Assembly (NCBI GenBank): GCA_963930645.1
Contig: OZ005648.1
Location: 154,304,035 to 154,368,034, forward strand
DNA: 64,000 nt
Source of the DNA: Salticus scenicus
Taxonomy: Eukaryota; Arthropoda; Arachnida; Araneae; Salticidae
Reading direction: 5' to 3'
This document shows positions 23,371-33,600 of this stretch, piece by piece; positions within the stretch are counted from its first letter, which is position 1, and each line of letters opens with the position of its first letter. Under the pieces are notes generated by a model. The model searched no databases, had not been told where the DNA came from, and saw nothing but the letters and a program-made list of their open reading frames with translations. The position numbers were made by a program, and so were the translations under genes.

Positions 23371-23506
23371 TACAGCCTCCTAAACTAGATACCTGTCGCG
23401 TAGCTCGGAAACTTGGCAACAGTTCAAGCGGTAGATAGCGCCACCTGGTATAGATTGCGTGATTTTTTTATTCAACAGCCACCAAAAATTTTTAAAAGTG
23501 AGATTT
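23371..23506 (+). repeat. Left arm of a ~130-bp inverted pair spanning 5.8 kb
   Basis: The segment from CCTCCTAAACTAG through CGTAGCTCGGAAA, TTGGCAACAGTTCAA, GCGCCACCTGGTA and TTTTTTATTCAAC is matched in reverse complement by 29068-29200 at roughly 85% identity by eye. The inner part also resembles the right half of the hAT MITE at 21518-21687. Confidence 0.8.
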
Positions 23507-23512
23507 GCTATA

Positions 23513-23832
23513 CACTGTTAAAAATTTTGTCCTAGGTTGAACCAAAACATGGTACATTTTTGCTGCAACCATGCGATGGTGAAACATTTTACCATTATTT
23601 GGTGCTTTACTAAACCAAGGCTTGGTACTGCAATAGCTACATCCATAAGATGGAGAAATTTTTTACCATAATTTGGTGCTTTTTTTAAACAAGAAACGCC
23701 AAATCATAGTAGAAGGTTTCACCATCGCATGTTTGCAGCTATAGTTGTACCAAGTTTTGGTTCAACCTAGCAAACTGAAGCTGCTGTAGTACCAACATTT
23801 GGTTCAACCTTAAACTGAAATTTTTAACAGTG
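23513..23832. mobile_element. TA-flanked MITE with long terminal inverted repeats
   Basis: The ends CACTGTTAAAAATTT and AAATTTTTAACAGTG are bordered by TA at 23511-23512 and 23833-23834. Further in, GGTTGAACCAAAAC, TGGTAC and CATGCGATGGTGAAAC recur in reverse complement on the right side, so the arms are about 75 bp with an extra right-hand segment. CACTG-type ends and TA duplication suit the Tc1/mariner group. It is inserted just inside the left arm at 23371-23506. Confidence 0.8.
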
Positions 23833-24339
23833 TACATAAAAGGAGAATAGAATCGAAGAAACGTCGATTATATATATCACTAGCAGGCTACATCCGCTTC
23901 GCTGGTCACTATTTTTAAAGGAATCACAATGATTAATGAATTGTCAAAATTGCATTAATTTTTATCATGTGATAAAAAAGGAGCAAAAAAAATTTCTGAT
24001 CGGGAAAAATGTCGCACCGGGTCCCCACTGCCGGCGCTGCGCGCACGTATTCCTTTCACCATCCTTATGACTTCTCAAAATTCCATGTTATTACTCATAA
24101 ACTTTCATTCTTAAGAAAAGGAATTAAAAAATATATCATTTAGCATCGGGTAAAAACTCACTGAATTCTCAGAATTGCATTAATTTTTATCACGTGAAAA
24201 AAAAAAAAAAAAAAAAAAAGATAAACAAAATCTGATTAGGAAAAATGTCGCACCGGGTTCTCACTGTCTTCGAAAAAAATTCCCAAAATGCTCTAACTCT
24301 TCTATTATTTTTCCCCTTCGCCCCCCTCCCGTCTATCCT

Positions 24340-27300
24340 AATAATTTTACAAATTCGAAAATATCCGCAATCGATTTGTAAGTATCAAATCCTCTATAAA
24401 CCAGTTTTGAACGATCTATCTCTATTTTATTTTTTTTGCCCCTCCCAATAATTTTAAAAATTCAAAAATATCCGCAATCGATTTGTAGGTATCGAAAACC
24501 TCTATGTACAAATTTTGTATGATCTAACTCTATTTTATTTTATTTTTGCCCCTCCGCCCCCCCCCTTCCCGGCCCTTCTAATAACTTTACACTTTCGAAA
24601 ATATCCCCATTCGACATGCAGGCCTCTAAAACTTATCTGTACCAATTTTGAACAGCCTAACTGTATTTCTATTTGTTTTTGCTCATAGCCCCCCCCTTAC
24701 CGCCCCTCCTAATAATTTTACAAATTCGAAAATATCCCCGATCGATTTGTAAGTATCGAAAACCTCTATATACCAATTTTGAACGATCTAACTCTATTTT
24801 TATTTTTTGCCCCCCCCCTTTCCCCTCCCCCTTCTCGCCCCTCCTAATAACTTTACACTTTCGAAAATATCCCCACTCGACCTGCAGGCCTTTAAAACCT
24901 GTCTGTACCAATTTTGAACGGCCTAACTGTATTTCTATTTGTTTTTGCCCATAGCCCCCCCTTACCGCCTCTCCTAATAATTTTACAAATTCGAAAATAT
25001 CCCCGATCGATTTGTAAGTATCGAAAACCTCTATATACCAATTTTGAACGATCTAACTCTATTTTTATTTTTTGCCCCCCCTCTCCCCTCCCCCTTCTCG
25101 CCCCTCCTAATAACTTTACACTTTCGAAAATATCCCCATTCGACTTGCAGGCCTCTAAAACCTATCTGTACCAATTTTGAACGGCCTAACTGTATTTCTA
25201 TTTGTTTTTGACCATAGCCACCCCTTACAGCCCCCTTCCCGCCCCCCTTCCCGCCTTTCCTAATAATTTAACAAATTCAAAAATATCCGCAATCGATTTG
25301 TAAGTATCGAAAACCTCAATGTACCAATTTTGAACGATCTCACACCATTTTTATTTTTTTTGCCCCCCCTTCCCTCCCCCTTCTTGCCCCTCCTAATTAC
25401 TTTACACTTTCGAAAATATCCCCATTCGACTTGCAGGACTTATTTCTATTATTTTCCCCTTTCGCCGCCCTTCCCGCCCGTCCTAATAATTTAACAAATT
25501 CGAAAATATCCCCAATCGATTTGTAGGTATCGAAAACCTCTATGTACCAATTTTGTATGATCTAACTCTATTTTTTTTGCCCCTCCGCCCCCCTTCCCGG
25601 CCCTTCCAATAACTTTACACTTTCGAAAATATCCCCATTTGACTTGCAGGCCTTTAAAACCTGTCTGTACCAACTTTGTACGGCCTAACTGTATTTCTGT
25701 TTGTTTTTGCCCATAGCCCCCCCCCCCTTACCGCTCCTCCTAATAATTTCACAAATTCGAAAATATCCCGGATCGATTTGTAAGTATCGAAAACCTCAAT
25801 ATACCAATTTTGAACGATCTAACTCTATTTTTATTTTTTTGCCCCCACCCCTCTCCCCTCCCCCTTCTCGCCCCTCCTAATAACTTTACACTTTCGAAAA
25901 TATCCCCATTCGACCTGCAGGCCTTTAAAACCTGTCTGTACCAATTTTGAACGGCCTAACTGTATTTCTATTTGTTTTTGCCCATAGCCCCCCTTACCGC
26001 CCCTCCTAATAATTTTACAAATTCGAAAATATCCCCAATCGATTTGTAAGTATCGAAAACCTCTGTATACCAATTTTGAACGATCTAACTCTATTTTTAT
26101 TTTTTTGCCTCTCCCCTCCCCCTTCTCGCCCCTCCTAATAACTTTACACTTTCGAAAATCTCCCCATTCGACTTGCAGGCCTCTAAAACCTATCTGTACC
26201 AATTTTGAACGGCCTAACTGTATTTCTATTTGTTTTTGCCCATAGCCCCCCCCCTTACAGCCCCCTTACCACCCCCCTTCCCGCCTCTCCTAATAATTTA
26301 ACAAATTCGAAAATATCCCCAATCGATTTGTAAGTATCGAAAACCCCTATATACCAATTTTGAACGGTCTAACTCTATTTTTATTTTTTTGCCTCTCCCC
26401 TCCCCCCTTCTCGCCCCTCCTAATAACTTTACACTTTCGAAAATATCCCCATTCCACTTGCAGGCCTCTTAAACCTATCTGTACCAATTTTGAACGGCCT
26501 AACTGTATTTCTATTTGTTTTTGCCCCATAGCCCCCCCTTACCGCCCCACCCCCCTACCCGCCCCTCCTAATAATTTAACAAATTCAAAAATATCCGCAA
26601 TCGATTTGTAAGTATCGAAAACCTCAATGTACCAATTTTGAACGATCTCACACCTTTTTTTTTTTGCCCCCCCCTTCCCTCCCCCTTCTTGCCCCTCCTA
26701 ATTACTTTACACTTTCGAAAATATCCCCATTCGACTTGCAGGACTTATTTCTATTATTTTCCCCCTTCGCCCCCCTCCCGTCTATCCTAATAATTTTACA
26801 AATTCGAAAATATTCGCAATCGATTTGTAAGTATCAAAAACCTCTATGAACCAGTTTTGAACGATCTATCTCTTTTTTATTTTTTTGCCCCTCCCAATAA
26901 TTTTAAAAATTCAAAAATATCCGCAATCGATTTGTAGGTATCGAAAACCTCTATGTACCAATTTTGTATGATCTAACTCTATTTTACTTTTTTTTGCCCC
27001 TCCGCCCCCCCCTTCCCGGCCCTTCTAATAACTTTACACTTTCGAAAATATCCCCATTCGACTTGCAGGCCTCTAAAACTTATATGTACCAATTTTGAAC
27101 GGCCTAACAGTATTTCTATTTCTTTTTGCCCATAAATCCCCCTTCCCGCCCCTCCTAATAATTTTACAAATTCGAAAATATCCCCAATCGATTTGTAAGT
27201 ATCAAAAACCTCTATATACCAATTTTGAAAGATGTAACTCTATTTTTATTTTTTTGCCCCTCCCCTCTCCCCTCCCCCTTCTCGCCCCTCCTAATAATTT

Positions 27301-27690
27301 TACACTTTCGAAAATATCCCCAGTCGACTTGCAGGCCTTTAAAACCTGTCTGTACCAATTTTGTACGGCCTAACTGTATTTCTATTTGTTTTTGCCCATA
27401 GCCCCCCCCCTTACCGCTCCTCCTAATAATTTTACAAATTCGAAAATATCCCCAATCGATTTGTAAGTATCGCAAACCTCTATATACCAACTTTGAACGA
27501 TCTCACACCATTTTTATTTTTTTGCCCCACCTCCCGTCCCCCTTCTTGCCCCTCCTAATTACTTTACACTTTCGAAAATATCCCCATTCGACTTGCAGGC
27601 CTTTAAAACCTATCTGTACCAATTTTGTTCGGCCTAACTGTATTTCTATTTGTTTTTGCTCCATAGCCCCCCCCCCTTGTTGCCCCACCT
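24340..27690 (+). repeat. Higher-order satellite array (two alternating ~130-bp monomers)
   Basis: About 25 monomers occur. Type A carries ACAAATTCGAAAATATCC, CAATCGATTTGTAAGTATCG and GAACGATCTAACTC. Type B carries ACACTTTCGAAAATATCCCC, ATTCGACTTGCAGGCC, GAACGGCCTAACTG and GTTTTTGCCCATAGC. They alternate A-B-A-B, giving a dimer period of about 265 bp, with C-rich spacers of variable length between them. Local exceptions occur (for example truncated B units at about 25430 and 26740). Open frames on both strands in this interval are repeat by-products: both strands lack stops in the same places in each unit. Confidence 0.9.
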
Positions 27691-27928
27691 GGGGGCTGAA
27701 TTTCTAAAATTCCAGAAATTGGTTTTTAGATAGTTGCATAAGCTATATTTTAGAGCAAAAATTTCACGTATATCTTTTTTTTTTTTTTTTTTGAGATATA
27801 TAGGATTATGCGAAATCACGTTTTACGCATGTGAAATCACGTTTTGCGCCCCCCCTCCCCCTCGCCCCCCTCGGGACGGAATTACAAAAATTCCAGAAAT
27901 TGATTTTTAGACATTTGTATTAGCTATA

Positions 27929-28810
27929 CAGTATACTCCCGATTATCGGCGGTCGGATTATCCGCTTTGCTGATTATCCGCGGTCCTCAAGAGCCTGAAT
28001 ATTAAAGGGAATTTAAAAATACAGAATAAACTTATTACAAAAAATGGTCGAAGAGATTAATGACCTTCAAGGCTTTTGGAGATATTACACGATTTTTGAC
28101 AGCATTTATGGCATACACATACTGCTTGGGAGGCAGTTAAAGCAGTCTACATTGGTAAGGTCTTGGAGAAAAATTTTACCTAATGTGGAAATACTTTGAA
28201 AGAGTTTATAGAGGAGGAAGAAATTTCTGCTCATGATTTGGCAAATGTAGCTAAATCTGTTACTAGAGGAGAAAAAGTCAATGAAGAAAACATTGAAGAG
28301 TAGATTAATTGTGACGCCAATGATCCAGGTATTGAACACCTTACACATGAACAAATTGTGGGCCAAGCATTAGACCCAGTCTCAGAAGATAGTGAAGAAA
28401 AAGAAAGAAGGAGATAAAACTCAGCAGAAATTGAGCCACACGACGCAGCCCTAGCACATGCAGATGGACTTATAAAATATCTCGAGAATCAGGATGATGT
28501 ATCACTTTGTGACAAAATGCTGATAAAGAAACTGCAATCGCAAATTAAGAAAAAGTGTTTTAGTACAAAAAAACAAAAATGCTTGACCGAATTTTTTGTT
28601 AAAAAATAGAGCAAAATGTAAGTAGAAATTTTTATTAGTATGTTAAATTGTATATGTAGGCCATGCTTAACTGTTAATTAAATAGTATTGCTTAAAAGGC
28701 TTTATGTGTTGATTTATATCCCCTTTTTGACCATTTTGCGGATTATCCGCTGATTCGATTATCCGCGGTTGTCTATTTCCCGTTCACCGCGGATAATCGG
28801 GAGTTTACTG
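27929..28810 (+). mobile_element. pogo/Tigger-like DNA transposon, internally deleted
   Basis: The terminal inverted repeats (24 bp, two mismatches) start CAGTATACTCCCGATTATC on the left and, in reverse complement, CAGTAAACTCCCGATTATC on the right, a form known from Tigger/pogo elements. TA flanks both ends (27927-27928, 28811-28812). The uninterrupted target TTAGCTATATTTTAAAGC is present in the sister copy at 15956-15973, which proves the insertion point. Subterminal GATTATCCGC repeats are also visible. Confidence 0.92.
28060..28608 (+). pseudogene. C-terminal pogo/Tigger transposase relic
   Basis: The plus-strand frame reads EFIEEEEISAHDLANVAKSV, then a stop at about 28301, then CDANDPGIEHLTHEQIV and KSEDSEEKE-type acidic text. 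A second stop follows at 28415, then HDAALAHADGLIKYLENQDD and a basic end to a stop at 28606. Jerky/Tigger transposases have this kind of acidic tail after the DDE domain. The catalytic domain itself is gone, apart from faint traces at 28060-28190 (AYTYCLGGS in another frame). A minus-strand frame of 86 residues over this relic is a shadow. Confidence 0.65.
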
Positions 28811-29067
28811 TATTTTAAAGCAAAAATTTTACGGATATCTGTTTCTTTGTTTGAGATATGAAGGATTTTGTGAAATTACGTTTTGCCCCCCTCCTCCCCC
28901 CTTGGGGGGCGAATTTTGTAAAATCGCTTGCGGCGTTGTCTTTCTCGGGTCGTAAAAATTAACCGTGCCGAATTTGGTCCCGCTCGGTGAAATGGCCTAG
29001 GATTCTATAGCGGACATACAGACAGACAGACAGACACACAGACTCTGCTCTTTTATATATATAGATA

Positions 29068-29200
29068 TATGACTTCTTAAAATTATTGGCGATAGTTGAA
29101 TAAAAAAGTCGCGCAATCTGTACCAGGTGGCGCTGCCTACCGTTTGAACTGTTGCCAATTTTCCGAGCTACGTGATAGGCATATAGTTTAGGAGACTATA
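29068..29200 (-). repeat. Right arm of the ~130-bp inverted pair
   Basis: This is the partner of 23371-23506 in inverted orientation. It starts directly at the end of the family-1 copy 2 tail, so the composite element sits inside, or between two copies of, this repeat. Confidence 0.8.
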
Positions 29201-29764
29201 GGAGGGACAAAGCAACGAAGAGCAAAAAGGAATATGATACATTTTCAAGTATCACATATTAAAAGCATTGAAAAACTTTTTTGTATTTATGGTGTTAGCA
29301 TAAAATTTTTTTCGCTCATTATCTTGTAAAGCTACTATTTCTTGTTATTTACTGCTATAGTTGTACCTATTTTTGCAACGAAAAGTATAATCTAAATCAC
29401 TAACATTATTACATGATCAATGTTCTTGCATATGAAGTTGATCAGTAATGTTCAATTATTTTATTAATATGAATTTATTCAGTATCTTGTTAACCCACGT
29501 AGCGTCTGGGAAAAGGACAGTATTGTAATCTTGTTTTCATTGCATGGTCTTTACCATATACTAAAACAATGGTTATTTCAGACTGAAATTAAAATATAAC
29601 TATGCATATAACGGTAAACCTAATTACTATTATATATGACGTTCATACTTAAAAAACTTAAGAACCTATAATTATTCACTTTTAAATTATAAATATATCA
29701 AGAAAAAACAAATGTTCAATGAACAGGAATCTTCTGATTTATTTATTTATTCTGAAATGAAATA
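29201..29764. other. AT-rich spacer between inverted family-1 copies
   Basis: I see no gene. It separates the tails of copies 2 and 3, which face each other. Confidence 0.5.
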
Positions 29765-30800
29765 ATCTATATATATAAAATCGTTCTTCCTGACTGACTG
29801 AGTGAGTGAGGGGCTGATTCATCATCGTGCAGGCCAAACGCCTGGACCTAGAAGCATGAAATTTTGTGACAATGTTCTTTTTATGACGTAGGCGTCCACT
29901 AAGAAGCGATTTTACAAAATTCGCCCCCCAAGGGGGGGGGAGGGGGGCAAAACGTGATTTCACAAAATCCTTCATATCTCAAACAAAAAAACAGATATCC
30001 ATAAAATTTTTGCTTTAAAATGTAGCTAATACAAATGTCTAAAAACCAATTTCTGGAATTTTCATAATTCGGTCCCCAAGGGAGGCGGGGGGGGGGGGGG
30101 GGAAACGTGATTTCACATGCGTAAAATGCGATTTCGCATAATCCTATATATCCCAAACATAAAAATAGATATACGTGAAATTTTTGCTCTAAAATACAGC
30201 TAATGCAAATATATAAACACCAATTTCTGGAATTTTAGAAATCCAGCCCCCAGGTGGGGCAGCAGGGGGGGGCTATGCGGCAAAAACAAATAGAAATACA
30301 GTTACGGCGTTCAAAATTGGTACAGATAGGTTTTAGAGGCCTGCAGATGCGTCAGATCGTTCAAAATTGGTATATTGAGGTTTTCGATACTTACAAATCT
30401 ATTGCGGATATTTTCAAATTTCTAAAATTATTAGGAGGTTCGGGAAAGGGGGTGGGGCGGTAAGGGGGGGCTGTGGGCAAAAACAAATAGAAAAACGGTT
30501 AGGCCGTTCAAAATTGGTATAGATAGGTTTTAGAGGCCTGCAAGTCGAATGGGGATATTTTCGAAAGTGTAAAGTTATTAGGAGGGCCGGGAAGGGGGGC
30601 GGAGGAGCAAAAAAAATAAAATAGAGTTAGATCATTCAAAATAGGTACATAGAGGTTTCCGATACCTACAAATCGATTGCGGATATTTTCGAATTTTTAA
30701 AATTATTGGGAGGGGCGGGAAGGGGGCGGGAGCGGAGGGGCAAAAAAATAAAAACAGAGATAGATCGCTCAAAACTGGTACATAGAGGTTTTTGATGCTT
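29765..30800 (-). mobile_element. Family-1 composite element, copy 3, inverted and truncated
   Basis: Read on the minus strand, the tail (GATTTTACAAAATTCGCCCC on the plus strand) is followed inward by the AAATTCCAGAAATTG-type repeats and then about four satellite monomers (30280-30795). It stops inside a type-A monomer at about 30795; no head is present. With copy 2 it forms a large tail-to-tail inverted repeat. Confidence 0.8.
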
Positions 30801-30863
30801 GGGTCATTCTCTGAAAAGTGGGCTTTTTTTTAAGAAAAAAAAATTAGCCAAATAAAATTGCCC

Positions 30864-30897
<34 letters not shown>

Positions 30898-31008
30898 TGC
30901 ATGTACATATATGTTACAGTTAATAAAAAAATAATATAAACCAAACTGTAACTGATAATTTTTTTAAATAGTATTATTTTTACTAATTAGAAAAATGAAG
31001 GAATGATT

Positions 31009-31020
31009 GTGAGGGAATGA
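31009..31020 (+). repeat. GTGAGGGAATGA motif, first occurrence
   Basis: The 12-mer core TGAGGGAATGA recurs at about 34236, 34425 and 34624, and an inverted, less exact form (GGTCATTCTCTGA) lies at 30802. See the findings for why this could be a subterminal motif. Confidence 0.6.
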
Positions 31021-31102
31021 CAAATTTCTTCTAGAAATTACCTTATAAAAATATGATTAGGTTTAATTGTATTTTCAAACGCTAAATTTTTATTAAAACA
31101 CT

Positions 31103-32399
31103 AGTATATAGCCCCGTCAAAAATGACGGAATGTGAACGATAAATCTTGAAAACAATGTTTAGATCATGAAGATTACCACGTGATCATTCAAATGTATTT
31201 TCAGTTTTTGTTTATAAATCAAATGTGTTTCGATATTTTCTAATTTTCGTTCTGAAATTAAAAAAATTCTACCCGATCAATAAATATGAATGACAATAAA
31301 AAAAACTGCTGGTTGACAAAAAATATAGGCCCGAAAACACAACAGCAATAACACATCCCAGTGTTCCGTTAAGTGCTCTATTTAAAGTCCTCATAATAAG
31401 AATAATCTAGTGTGTCACTCACACGACTTTCTCTTACCCTGAAATTTAATGCTATAAGTACAGGTTGGAGATTAAGGGGTAAGATAACGTGTACTGTTAT
31501 GTAAACCTATGTTAAACAATTCAAATTAGGGTTCGGAAGAGTTTTATATGATAATTAGTTCTGGCCCCCCTCAACCCTCCGTTTCATTAATGCACCTACA
31601 TTTATATAGAACTTAATTCGGTTATTAAAAAATAATTCAGTTTAAAAAAAATTATTTGTTAAAATTATTATTTTAAAAAGTTATCTTGTATGATAATACA
31701 TACGATTTCCATATTAGAGAAATAGTATAACACTAAATATCTAAAAAAAAGTTAATTTATTCTCAATATTAAAGTAAAAAAAAAAATGTTAAAAATGAAA
31801 GAAATCAATAACTTTATTTTAAATTATCGTAGATCGTTGGTTCAACCATTCGTTTTAAAAGTATTGGCGAGATCTTTTAAAAGATACCCATCATGAAAAT
31901 TTACTCCACTCGAGGGAGGACATCTACCCCAGGGGGGGGGGGGGGCGAGGCTCCTACATACACAAAAAAAATTTTCCCAGTTGACTATCTCTATTACAAA
32001 AAATATGTATTCGTTTCATTTGGTTTAGTGCAGTCTATAGATGTTAAATTCTACTTACCTGCAATTTCCCCCATAGACCGCCGTAATGTATTTGAATACT
32101 TTTGAATGTCCCTGTACACGAACCATTTGCTTCATCTTAACGAAAAGCTTACTGTAGCATCCCTATATGATACACATTTAGAATACTGAGTTTGGAATTT
32201 CTGCTACTATTTGTTCTTGAGATATGCTGATAACAGACACACAGACACACAGATAGACACAGAGACCATTCGCTGAAAACGTGATTTTCGTATTCAGGGG
32301 ACCTCAGAACATGTAAGTATAACAAAAACTCACGTTCGAAAATTTGACCCTAAAACAATACTTTCTCGACCCTATGGGTAAGAGGAAGTAAATAACGAT
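31103..32399 (+). mobile_element. Family-2 element (ACTAGT head, ACAGAC tail)
   Basis: The head ACTAGTATATAGCCCCGTCA carries a CCGTCAAAAATGACGG hairpin. The tail includes TTAGTGCAGTCTATAGATGT, TGTTCTTGAGATATGCTGAT, an ACAGACACACAGACACAC stretch, GATTTTCGTATTCAGGGGAC and TTTCTCGACC. The tail matches 53000-53425 segment by segment. A 14-G run lies at 31933-31946. No protein is visible. Confidence 0.65.
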
Positions 32400-32452
32400 T
32401 CACTTCATTTTACCAAAATACTTTTTTTAAGACTATCGAAGATCCTGTTTCC

Positions 32453-33313
32453 AAATACGGAAGCGAAATGTGACGTCACTGACCGTCCGTGGATGCAAGA
32501 AATGATTCCCTATTTTAATCGTCCATTGTATATTTTGTAAAAAATTATTAAAAATCGAAGAAAATTATTTTCCGATTTTAATACCCGTATTTGGGTATAG
32601 GTATGATATCGTATCCATGTGTTAGACTGAGTTATTTTGCTGTCAAATTGACAAAACTGTGTCATCTTTGGCGTTTTTTGTATTTGGCGATTAAAAACAT
32701 GCTACGAAAATATACATGCCAGATGTTTATTTTCGTAATACGTATTGTACGATATATTGTTTCATATAATTCAGTTAAAATAACCATGATTTTTGAAAGG
32801 AATGAAATATGTTCGCCAAATAATTTGGCGATATATTTTTTCCGCCAAGGATGACAGATATATTAAATCTATTCCGCTGCAACATATGAGTATCTTATAT
32901 CAGACACTTTATTTAAACATTTGAAAAGAAATTTGACTTCAAATTATGATAGAATATTTATCATTTTCCTTTTAATTAGTATATTAGTTGGATATTTATT
33001 GTGTAAATATCATCCTTTGAAATGAAATGTTTATGTTTTCAATCAAATATGGAAATTTGGTATTTTATTTTTCTAAAGTTTTGAAATTTAAAATTTAAAT
33101 TTTATCAATTTTACAGCAAAAACAACTTAATCTAACGCATGCACACGATAACTAATACATATCTATACCGAAATATGGGAATTAAAATCGGGAAATAATT
33201 TTCCTCAATTTTTAATAATTTTTTACAAAAAATCCAATGGGCGATTAACATAGGAAATCTTTTTCTTGCACCCACTGACGCCCAGTGACGTCATCACTTT
33301 GCTTGCGTATTTT
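32453..33313. mobile_element. Fold-back element with ~190-bp terminal inverted repeats
   Basis: 32453-32650 and 33112-33313 are inverted copies sharing TGACGTCACTG, GCAAGAAA, TTTTGTAAAAAATTATTAAA, AAATTATTTTCCGATTTTAA and GGTATAG. Identity is about 80% by eye. The spacer contains TTTGGCG/CGCCAAA strings in both orientations and no convincing gene (an 87-residue frame at 32591-32854 is likely chance). Long inverted repeats with a short unrelated core define fold-back/MITE-like elements. Confidence 0.8.
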
Positions 33314-33340
33314 CTAACTAACTATCTAATAATTACAGAC

Positions 33341-33600
33341 ACTCCGTGCTAACCCAAATTCACCTCTACTCTATACTCCCAACCAGCTATCTCACCCACA
33401 ACATCGCCAAAATATCCAGGATCCAGCTAGGGACTTTCTCATTCTCAACCGAACATTTTATCTTGACTCGATATTATCACCTTAAACTACCCTACTTTCA
33501 ATACTTATTTCAACTGGTGACCTTTACTTGCCCAACCAAACATTCTATCCCAACTATAACTTTACATTAATTTCAAAACTAAAATCAACTGGCGACATTT
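33341..33600 (+). other. G-poor, C-rich segment, possible LTR edge
   Basis: The plus strand is nearly free of G over ~250 bp, unlike the surroundings. CAACTGGTGACCTTTACTTG at about 33509 and CAACTGGCGACATTTACGTA at about 33587 are similar and lie 78 bp apart. Ty3/Gypsy-type elements often show a TTGGTGACC-like string at the LTR/primer-binding-site edge, so a decayed LTR is possible. The 74-residue frame here is not recognised. Confidence 0.25.

Larger units (their letters stand above)
23879..29065 (+). mobile_element. Family-1 composite element, copy 2, with nested transposon
   Basis: The head CTAGCAGGCTACATCCGCTT is nearly identical to copy 1. The 3.4-kb satellite array follows, then the tail with AAATTCCAGAAATTG, AGCTAT.TTTTAGAGCAAAA and CACGTTTTGCG segments, a nested pogo-like transposon, an ACAGACAGACAGACAGACAC stretch and the end CTCTTTTATATATATAGAT. 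It is about three times longer than copy 1, mainly through array growth and the nested insertion. No protein of its own is visible. Confidence 0.75.

Noticed and set aside
24340..27690. Many overlapping 60-120-residue frames on both strands in the satellite
   Set aside because: They repeat with the monomer, occur on both strands and encode C-run artefacts (poly-Pro or poly-Gly). They are by-products of the array, not genes.
24340..27690. CRISPR-like array
   Set aside because: Monomers are ~130 bp and contiguous, without unique spacers, in animal-type DNA. It is a satellite.
28106..28366. 86-residue minus-strand frame
   Set aside because: It is antisense to the clearly recognisable transposase relic on the plus strand.
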